This document shows, in pieces, positions 6,649 through 13,310 of a stretch of 20,345 bases of DNA (its first letter is position 1; every line of letters begins with the position of its first letter). The stretch covers positions 1-20,345 of IMG/VR virus record IMGVR_UViG_3300039018_000046; one strand, written 5' to 3'. The stretch is from a virus. The notes under the pieces were generated by a model. That model ran no database searches. It was not told the DNA's origin and worked only from the letters and a program-made list of their open reading frames with translations. Position numbers and translations under genes: made by a program.

Positions 6649-8781
6649 ATGGCTCAGACCAACGTCTTCAAGAACAACTTTACCTCGGGCGCACTGGACC
6701 CGCGGCTGCACTCGCGCCTCGACATTGCCCACTACGAAAACGGCGCCGAGACGCTGGACAACGTGGTGGTCATGCCTTACGGCGGGCTGCGCCGGCGGGG
6801 TGGCCTGCGGTCCATCTACCACCTGCCAATCGACGCTCACGGCAATGCCATGCTGGCGCGGTTCGCGTACAACTCGACCGACCAGCAGTATCTTCTGTGC
6901 TTTTCTGAACAGCGCGTTTACTTTTTTAAGGATTCTGAGGTAATTCAGAACATCAACGGCACCGGGTTGGATTACCTGGTATCGCCGTGGCCGGTGTCGG
7001 TTGCCCGCGACCTGAAGTGGTCGCAGACCGCTGACACCATGATTATCGTCCACGAGGACTACGCCCCTTACAAGTTGGTGCGTGGCTCTACGGACGCTAC
7101 ATGGACGCTGGCGGCCATCACCTTCGACGCCCAGCCGCAGATTGACTACAACGATGCCAGCAGCCCGACGCCGGTCTCCGAGGTGCAGGACATCACCCTC
7201 ACCACGTTCACAACCGGCAACACGTTCAAGCTGGACCTTGAGAACGTCCTGACCGAGTCCATCACCTACGACGCCTCGGCCACTGCCTCGACCGCCGACC
7301 GCATCCAGAAGGCGCTGGCCAACCTATATGTGGTACGCAGCGGCGAGGTGTCTTGCGCCTTTACGAGCGGCACGACCTACCGAGTGACGTTCTCTGGCGG
7401 GTCTGCCAAGGACTACAACACGATGACCGGGTTCGCCACCAGCGGCTCCGGTACCATTGCCATCACCCAGATTACGGCAGGCTCGGTCCGCACCGAAAAC
7501 GCATGGAGCGCCACCCGCGGCTGGCCAAAGTCGGTCTGTTTCTACGAGTCGCGGCTGGTGTTCGGCGGGTCCAAGTCCAAGCCGGCCACCGTGTTCCTGT
7601 CCAAGTCGAACGGCTACTACGACTTCGGTTTGGGCTCTGGCCTTGCCGATGACGGCATCCAGAAGACGCTGGACACTGACCAGGTCAATGCCATCGTCAA
7701 CGTGGTGCCCGGTCGCCACCTAATGATTTTCACCGAGGGCGGCGAGTTCTTCGTCCCTGACTTCCCCATCACCCCCGAGAACTCGAACTTCCGGCCGCAG
7801 ACCACCTTCGGGTGCGCCACGCCGGACCCCATCGAGCTCGAGGGTGCGGTGCTGTTTCTGGACCGCTACGCTCGCGGGCTGCAGCAGTTCCTGTACAACG
7901 ACGTGGAAGCGGCCTACACCGCCAATAGCATCAGCCGGCTGTCTGGCCACATCATCGACTCGCCGCTCGACATGGACGTGCAGCGCAGCTCGTCGCTCGA
8001 GGACACCAATCTGGTGTATCTCGTCAACACCGATGGCACTGCGGCGGTCCTGAACCACCTGCGTGCCGAGTCGATTGCAGCGTGGACGCGGTTCGTAACC
8101 GACGGTGCGTTCCTGTCGGTGTCTGCCCTAGGCGAGGAAGTGTACTTCCTCGTTCGCCGCTCCGGATCTACGGGCGCGGCATGGTCCATCGAGCACCTGC
8201 GGGACGACTTCTACACCGACGATGCCGAGCAGTACTTCACTGGCGCAATCTTGCTAGAGAGCGGTGACTATATTCTGGCCGAGGATGGCGACACCATCCT
8301 GCTGGAGGTCTCTGCCGCTGGCACGACATGGGCTGTCGGCACTCACCTCGATGGCATCGAATGCCGGGTGCGTGGTGATGGCGCGGTCATGGAGAACGTG
8401 ACCCCCAGCAGCGGCAGCATTACCTTGTCGGCTGAAGTGACCGAAATCGAGATTGGCCGCAACTTCAATACGACCATCGAGACCTTGCCGGTGGCAGTGA
8501 ACTCGTCGCAGTTCGGGATGTCGCAGCTGCAGCGCACCCGCCTTGCAGCCATCCTGACGCGAGTGAGGTCCACACAGGGCCTGCTGGTCAATGGCCGCTC
8601 GCCGCGCCAGCGCAAGATGGATGTCGATGCCTTGGACACGGCCGCCGGCCTGTACTCCGGCATCCTAGAGAATCGCTCGACCGGGTGGGGTCGGCTGCAG
8701 AACATCACATTCACCCAGGAGGACCCGCTCCCGCTCCAGCTCCTGGCCATTGAATACGTCGCCGAAATCAATAATGGGTGA
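6649..8781 (+). CDS. Tail tubular protein B (T7 gp12-like tail nozzle)
   Basis: A 710-aa protein forming the hexameric nozzle of the short tail, the exit channel for DNA. The N-terminus NNFTSGALDPRLHSRLDIAH with ENGAETLDNVVVMPYGGLRR is diagnostic of this family: 'F.sGelsP.l..R.Dl..Y..g...l.N..v.p.Gg..rR.G'. Residues around 280-370 carry the typical WSATRGWPKSVCFYESRLVF segment. Around residues 532-556 there is a short repeated motif (ILLESGDYILAEDGDTILLE), a common phage beta-repeat insertion. The C-terminus forms a beta-rich domain with PLQLLAIEYVAEINN. Length is within the usual range for gp12 homologues (about 650-800). It follows protein A directly and precedes the ejection proteins. Confidence 0.94.
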   Translation: MAQTNVFKNNFTSGALDPRLHSRLDIAHYENGAETLDNVVVMPYGGLRRRGGLRSIYHLPIDAHGNAMLARFAYNSTDQQYLLCFSEQRVYFFKDSEVIQNINGTGLDYLVSPWPVSVARDLKWSQTADTMIIVHEDYAPYKLVRGSTDATWTLAAITFDAQPQIDYNDASSPTPVSEVQDITLTTFTTGNTFKLDLENVLTESITYDASATASTADRIQKALANLYVVRSGEVSCAFTSGTTYRVTFSGGSAKDYNTMTGFATSGSGTIAITQITAGSVRTENAWSATRGWPKSVCFYESRLVFGGSKSKPATVFLSKSNGYYDFGLGSGLADDGIQKTLDTDQVNAIVNVVPGRHLMIFTEGGEFFVPDFPITPENSNFRPQTTFGCATPDPIELEGAVLFLDRYARGLQQFLYNDVEAAYTANSISRLSGHIIDSPLDMDVQRSSSLEDTNLVYLVNTDGTAAVLNHLRAESIAAWTRFVTDGAFLSVSALGEEVYFLVRRSGSTGAAWSIEHLRDDFYTDDAEQYFTGAILLESGDYILAEDGDTILLEVSAAGTTWAVGTHLDGIECRVRGDGAVMENVTPSSGSITLSAEVTEIEIGRNFNTTIETLPVAVNSSQFGMSQLQRTRLAAILTRVRSTQGLLVNGRSPRQRKMDVDALDTAAGLYSGILENRSTGWGRLQNITFTQEDPLPLQLLAIEYVAEINNG

Positions 8782-8784
8782 GCC

Positions 8785-9297
8785 ATGTCAGACCCTGTAA
8801 CGCTGTTTTTTATTGCTGCCTCCACTGCTACCGCTGCCTACGGAACCGTGCAGGCTGGCAAGGCGCAGGCGTACCAGTACAAGGCCGAGGCAAATCAGGC
8901 CAAGATGCAGGCGCGTGACGTGGAAATCGCCCGTCGGCAGAAGCTGCTGCAGGCACTGGCAGAGCGACAGGTAGCGACGGCCGCCGGTGGCGCCACGCTC
9001 GAGGGTACGCCTGGCGTGCTCATCAACGCATCCGAGCAGGCGGCCAACATGGACGCTCTCAGCCTCGAGGGCATGACCGCATCCCGAGTCGCCACCCTGA
9101 ACGCCGCGGCTCGCAATGCCAGAACGACTGCCAATATCTCTGCCGGTGCTCAAGTGCTGGCCGCTGGTGCGGCTGCCTCTAATACGATGGCTGGTCCCAA
9201 GACGGCCTCGGCTCCCGGAATTTCTGGTGGCGGGTCGCCTCCGGGCGCTCTCGGTCGCATCACTCCCAAGGGCGGCGCCGGGCTCGTGCCACGGTAA
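8785..9297 (+). CDS. Internal virion protein, small (T7 gp14-like position)
   Basis: A 170-aa ejection protein candidate. It starts with a hydrophobic Ala-rich segment (TLFFIAASTATAAYGTVQAG) that could insert in a membrane, followed by a long helix with YQYKAEANQAKMQARDVEIA and the conserved-looking LAERQVATAAGGATLEGTPG and RVATLNAAARNARTTANISA. A disordered Gly/Ser/Pro tail ends the protein. This arrangement is typical of the gp14-type proteins of many podoviruses: they leave the head first and are thought to form the pore in the outer membrane. It starts three bases after the nozzle gene. The family is recognised by pattern and order, not by a catalytic motif. Confidence 0.85.
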   Translation: MSDPVTLFFIAASTATAAYGTVQAGKAQAYQYKAEANQAKMQARDVEIARRQKLLQALAERQVATAAGGATLEGTPGVLINASEQAANMDALSLEGMTASRVATLNAAARNARTTANISAGAQVLAAGAAASNTMAGPKTASAPGISGGGSPPGALGRITPKGGAGLVPR

Positions 9298-9306
9298 GGA
9301 ATCACA

Positions 9307-10857
9307 ATGGCCGATTACGAACGCTTCATCCGTTACCAGGCACAGTCCCAAGACACCGGGCAGGCGCAGGTTTTCGCCACCCTGTCTGACCGCCTGCGTG
9401 ACTTCTCGAACCAGATCTACGAGCAACAGGTCGTGCCGGCCGTCAAGGCCAAGGCACAGGCAGCTGGTGCTGCAGCTGGTGCAGCTGGCACCCCGCAGCT
9501 GAAGTCCAGCTTCACGCTGTACGGACGCGCCTACAACGACTCGGCGGTTCGCGCCTATGCCATGTCCCAGTACTCGGACATCGAGCAGACCATGGGCCAG
9601 TTCGAGGCAGATGCCGGAACAGACGCCGCCAAGTTCACCGCAAAGGTCGAGGGATACCGCAATGGCGCGCTGCAAGGCGTCATCGCCGAGGCCCGCCCGT
9701 TCATCCAGCAGATGGTGCAGGAGCGCTCTCAGGAGGGCCTGAGTCGCATCACGACGGCCGCCCGAGTGCAGGCCAAGCAAACCATTCAGGTGCAGATTGC
9801 TGCTGGCCTCGATGTGATGGCTGGTAAAATCTCGCAGTACTACACCGAAGCCACCCCCGAATCTGTCGCCAAGGCACAGGTCACCGGACAGGTGTACCTC
9901 GATATGGTGGACCGTTCGGTTGCCGATGGCACATTCACCCCACAGCAGGGGCAAGCGGTCAAGGACAACCACTTAAAGCAGAGCATGGAGTGGTTATCGG
10001 CTGGGCGCCTCCAGGCCGAGTACAGGCGGCCCAACGGCAACCCGGTGCAGGTCATCAAGGACGTTCTGGCAAATCCGGCACTGACAGATGAAGACCGCCA
10101 AACGCTCGGGCGCAATCTGTTCAACCGTCTGAACCTGCTGCAGACCGCCGACCGAGAAGCCAGCGCCCGCAGCGACGCCGAGTTCAAGGCCGAGGCTGAG
10201 GCCGCAGACCGCGACCTGACCTCGATGCTGCTGCGTGGCAAGTTGACCATTGGTAAGATTGACGAGGCTGTGCGCCTTCGCGGGTTGAACCCCAGTCGCG
10301 CCACCGCTCTAATGGAGAAACTCAGTTCCGGACCCGGTGCCGATGATGCCCGCGAGCGGTTTAAAGTTGAAACCAACCTGCTTACTTACACCCGCGACGA
10401 GATTGAGAATAATCCACGTTTGAGCTGGGACACCAAGCGAGTTCTCACAGAGAAACTGGATTCTCGACTTGGCGGGTGGCAGGACAGCAATCCGTCGCAG
10501 GAAGCCCGCCGGCGCATCGACAATTCGCTCGGCATCGTGCAGGGCATCCCCAACCCGCTGCTGACAGCTGAGATTGCCGCCAAGCGTGGCGAGGCGCTCA
10601 CGGCATGGTACGACGCCATGGAACTGGTGCCGCCGGCTGAACGCGATGCGAAGGCCCTGACGATTGCTGACCAGGTAATCAATACCACCACCAGCAAGTT
10701 CAAGGCGAAGAACGACGTGACCCGTCTGACCAATCGTCTGACCAGATTGCGGGCGCAACTTGCCGAGACCAAGGGCAAGGAAGCAAGAGCCACCATTGAG
10801 GCTGAAATCGCTACCGTGAGCAGCAACCTGACTGCCGCACAGGGAAGACTGCCATGA
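9307..10857 (+). CDS. Internal virion protein, middle (T7 gp15-like position)
   Basis: A 516-aa, highly charged and mostly helical protein in the slot of T7 gp15, which forms part of the internal core and, after ejection, the periplasmic tunnel. There is no signal peptide, no hydrophobic span and no catalytic motif that I can see. An N-terminal region ends in an Ala-Ala-Gly linker (residues about 52-61). Then come TLYGRAYNDSAVRAYAMSQY and a helical middle rich in Gln and Ala. A likely coiled coil occupies residues about 465-516 (LTNRLTRLRAQLAETKGKEA). AAGGA at 9296-9300 serves as ribosome-binding site, and the stop overlaps the next start by ATGA. I do not recognise a specific family beyond this context. 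Confidence 0.8.
   Translation: MADYERFIRYQAQSQDTGQAQVFATLSDRLRDFSNQIYEQQVVPAVKAKAQAAGAAAGAAGTPQLKSSFTLYGRAYNDSAVRAYAMSQYSDIEQTMGQFEADAGTDAAKFTAKVEGYRNGALQGVIAEARPFIQQMVQERSQEGLSRITTAARVQAKQTIQVQIAAGLDVMAGKISQYYTEATPESVAKAQVTGQVYLDMVDRSVADGTFTPQQGQAVKDNHLKQSMEWLSAGRLQAEYRRPNGNPVQVIKDVLANPALTDEDRQTLGRNLFNRLNLLQTADREASARSDAEFKAEAEAADRDLTSMLLRGKLTIGKIDEAVRLRGLNPSRATALMEKLSSGPGADDARERFKVETNLLTYTRDEIENNPRLSWDTKRVLTEKLDSRLGGWQDSNPSQEARRRIDNSLGIVQGIPNPLLTAEIAAKRGEALTAWYDAMELVPPAERDAKALTIADQVINTTTSKFKAKNDVTRLTNRLTRLRAQLAETKGKEARATIEAEIATVSSNLTAAQGRLP
9460..9489 (+). repeat. Short in-frame repeat GCAGCTGGT x3
   Basis: Three copies of GCAGCTGG(T/C) sit at 9460-9468, 9472-9480 and 9481-9489, with one GCT codon between the first two. 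They encode an Ala-Ala-Gly linker in the 516-aa internal protein. This is probably a slippage-prone flexible hinge and not a regulatory element. Confidence 0.7.
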
Positions 10858-13163
10858 CGGACCTAACCTCTCAGTTCATGACCTCGGCCCCGGTAGATCC
10901 GGACGAGGCTGCATTCGAGCGCAAACTGTCCATCGCCCGTGCCACGGACGCCGCCAGCGAGGAATCTCCGTTTGCCGCCATGCTTGGCCCCATTGGCCAG
11001 AGGGCATTTACCGGGTACGTCAAGACCGCCGTGCAGACGATGGGTATGACCAACCGCATTGCAGCAGGGCTGACCGAGGCGGCACTGCAGGTTTACAACA
11101 CGGTGGGAAGTGCAATAGATGTCGTTGCCGAGGCCGTGGTAGGCGAGCAGCCCAGCCAGACCACCATGGCAGACCTTATAACAGGGCAGAAGAAGCCGCC
11201 GGCACCAGTCACGCCAACACCAGTTTCACCAGCGCCAGTAGAAACTCCGCTGGCTGGCCCGACATGGAACGATGCCCCCATCAAGGACGCGCTAACCCGC
11301 CTGCGCGACGAGGCCCGCGCCGAGGCTGGTCGCCAAGGAGTCGGCGAGGACAGTCTTGCAGGCAACCTGACCGAAGGCACCGTGCAGTTCATGGTCCCAT
11401 TCTCGATGGCACTCAAGACCATGGGCGGCCTGCAGGCTGGCGCCACGGCGGCGAATATTGCCAAGGGTGCAGCCGCTGAGGCCGTGACTATGTTCGGCGC
11501 GTTCGACCCGCACGCTGGCCGCTTTGCTGACCTGGTGCGTGCCGTGAGCCCCGACGGACTGGCATCTAACCGATACATCGACTATCTAACCAACCGCGAA
11601 AACGAAGGCGAGTTTGAGGGTCGATTCAAGAACGTGGTGGACAGTTTGTCAGGTTCCGCTGCAGTAGCTGGAGCACTGAAAGTCGGCGGCACCACGCTCC
11701 GCGCAGCACACCTAGCAGCCACGACCCCGTCGCCTACCAAACTGCAGGCGCAACGTGGGTCGATTGATTTAAGAAAACTCAGCCCAGAGCAGGCTGCAAT
11801 AGCAGAGCGTTCCCGCAATTTGTGGAGTTCCGGTTCAACGCCAGAACTTGTGCCTCAATTGCTTGGCCCGGATAACACGCCATTGACCGAGTACTTTGCT
11901 CGCAATCCTGAAATAAAGACATTTGTTGACCAAAATCCGGGGATTGTTTCAACTAGGCTTCCCACCGCAATAAATGCCAAAGAAAACCGAAATTCTCAGA
12001 ATTTGCTTATTGATTACTCTGTTGCAAAGAGCGACCCAAAATCATTTGATAAAAATATTGGGATGATGTCTCAATATCCAAACTTCAAAATTGATGAGGG
12101 TATGAGTCCAGACCAACAATCAGAGCAAATGATTGACCAGATGAAGAGCAATCTACTGTTTCTTCACGACACCATGCCTCAAAACTACAGGGACCGTTCG
12201 CACCTGTGGTATGTCGGCGCAAGAAACATCGTTGATTCGTGGGCCCCTAAATACGAACTTCCAGATCAGGCTGTGTCTGGCGTTCTTGCTGTTCTCAGCC
12301 CGCAAAAAGACTGGTTCCAGAATGTTTCTTTGGCAGAACGTGTCCTTGACATCAGCAGAAACCAAAGAGACTTCTCTTGGAATAGCAAGATGGACGCCAA
12401 AGCATCTGAGATATGGGACGCAAAATATGCACCAATCTTGGACTTGGTACGAAACAAGACTTTTGGCGAGTTAACTTCGCCAGAAGAAAAGGCTTTGTGG
12501 TTGAGGACCTATGACCAGGCATTCAATTCACCAGATCACCTTGTGGTAAGTCCGGAAGGAAACTTTGAAGGTCCGCGCCTTACGGATTCTGGTGGCCGTC
12601 GAAAGATTGCGTGGGGCTCTCTGAACGAAATCGGCAAGGCCGTTGCCATTGTGGACAATCCGGAAATTGCAAATATCAGCAGACTGCTTGGTGATATGCA
12701 CAAGGTTCGCAGCTTCTACAGCAACATCTACGCGCCGTTTGACCCCCGTGGTGCAGCCACCATTGACACCCACGCAGTTGCCGCGGCAATGCTTCGGCCG
12801 CTGAGCGGCAAGTCAAGGGAAGTTCTTCACAACTTCGGAAGCGGCATCGTAGGAGAGGGCGGCCCCGGAAAGAATAGCCTGCTTGGAGTAAACGGAACTT
12901 ACGGTATAATTTTGGAAGCGTACCGTCGAGCCGCGGCAGAGCGAGGGCTGCTGCCCCGTGAGCTGCAGTCAATCACTTGGGAAGGTGTGCGCGGATTGTT
13001 CCCGGACAAGTGGAAGAGGCCCCAGAACGCAGCATCAATTGATGCGATCTGGAACAGGTACCGCAACGGCGAAATGACACTTCAAGAGGCCCAGAATGAA
13101 GTTATCCAAGCAAGCCCCAACAAAGGCACCGGAACCCCAGAATGGGCCCGAGCCGCAAAGTGA
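10854..13163 (+). CDS. Chimeric internal virion protein with a putative HhH-glycosylase-like C-terminal domain
   Basis: A 769-aa protein among the ejection genes. Residues 1-290 are GC-rich in coding and look like an internal virion protein: a helical start, a Pro-rich linker near 110-130 (APVTPTPVSPAPVE), an amphipathic Ala/Gly/Met region (residues about 175-215), and FGAFDPHAGRFADLVR. From residue about 300 the DNA turns AT-rich and the protein changes style. Visible blocks are HLWYVGARNIVDSWAPKY (450-467), GVLAVLSPQKDWFQNV (476-491), K617 in MHKVRSFYSNI, D638 in ATIDTHAVAAAM, LLGVNGTYGII (from 676) and ITWEGVRGLFP (707-717). The K..D pair, 21 residues apart with 'DTH', resembles the catalytic lysine and aspartate of endonuclease III-type HhH glycosylases. 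I recall similar blocks in an uncharacterised phage domain (DUF7178-like, from memory). The gene overlaps its upstream neighbour by ATGA and the next gene in another frame. Virion location is inferred. Confidence 0.8.
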   Translation: MTDLTSQFMTSAPVDPDEAAFERKLSIARATDAASEESPFAAMLGPIGQRAFTGYVKTAVQTMGMTNRIAAGLTEAALQVYNTVGSAIDVVAEAVVGEQPSQTTMADLITGQKKPPAPVTPTPVSPAPVETPLAGPTWNDAPIKDALTRLRDEARAEAGRQGVGEDSLAGNLTEGTVQFMVPFSMALKTMGGLQAGATAANIAKGAAAEAVTMFGAFDPHAGRFADLVRAVSPDGLASNRYIDYLTNRENEGEFEGRFKNVVDSLSGSAAVAGALKVGGTTLRAAHLAATTPSPTKLQAQRGSIDLRKLSPEQAAIAERSRNLWSSGSTPELVPQLLGPDNTPLTEYFARNPEIKTFVDQNPGIVSTRLPTAINAKENRNSQNLLIDYSVAKSDPKSFDKNIGMMSQYPNFKIDEGMSPDQQSEQMIDQMKSNLLFLHDTMPQNYRDRSHLWYVGARNIVDSWAPKYELPDQAVSGVLAVLSPQKDWFQNVSLAERVLDISRNQRDFSWNSKMDAKASEIWDAKYAPILDLVRNKTFGELTSPEEKALWLRTYDQAFNSPDHLVVSPEGNFEGPRLTDSGGRRKIAWGSLNEIGKAVAIVDNPEIANISRLLGDMHKVRSFYSNIYAPFDPRGAATIDTHAVAAAMLRPLSGKSREVLHNFGSGIVGEGGPGKNSLLGVNGTYGIILEAYRRAAAERGLLPRELQSITWEGVRGLFPDKWKRPQNAASIDAIWNRYRNGEMTLQEAQNEVIQASPNKGTGTPEWARAAK

Positions 13164-13293
13164 TGGCAGCGAGGACTATGTGGTAAAGCTGCTGAAAAAG
13201 GCAGGCTTACCGGTTACTCGTGAAAACTACATTGGATTGGCTTATCCCGAAGGATTGCCAGAAGACTTTGGGGAAGAGCAAATCCCCGTGTAA
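13096..13293 (+). CDS. Small 65-aa protein with a TRENY..LAYPEGLPED motif
   Basis: A small gene whose first 68 bases overlap the end of the 769-aa gene in a different frame. The N-terminal third is Pro/Gln/Glu-rich, presumably constrained by the overlap. The rest, VVKLLKKAGLPVTRENYIGL followed by AYPEGLPEDFGEEQIP, matches a short motif I know from many phage and prophage proteins ('agiPvTReNYL.lAY.g.lPee...E.E..lP'), either as small proteins or as C-terminal tails. Its function is unknown. AAGAGG at 13084-13089 precedes the ATG at 13096, and no other ATG exists in frame. The base composition is AT-rich like the end of the upstream gene, so the two probably arrived together. The following gene starts 17 bases later. 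Confidence 0.75.
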   Translation: MKLSKQAPTKAPEPQNGPEPQSDGSEDYVVKLLKKAGLPVTRENYIGLAYPEGLPEDFGEEQIPV

Positions 13294-13310
13294 TTTAAGG
13301 AAAGTGACCC

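Noticed and set aside
8788-9972. 394-codon minus-strand open frame across two internal-protein genes
   Set aside because: It mirrors the GC-rich codon pattern of the two sense genes, crosses their boundary, and is His/Arg/Gly-rich with no family-like motif.
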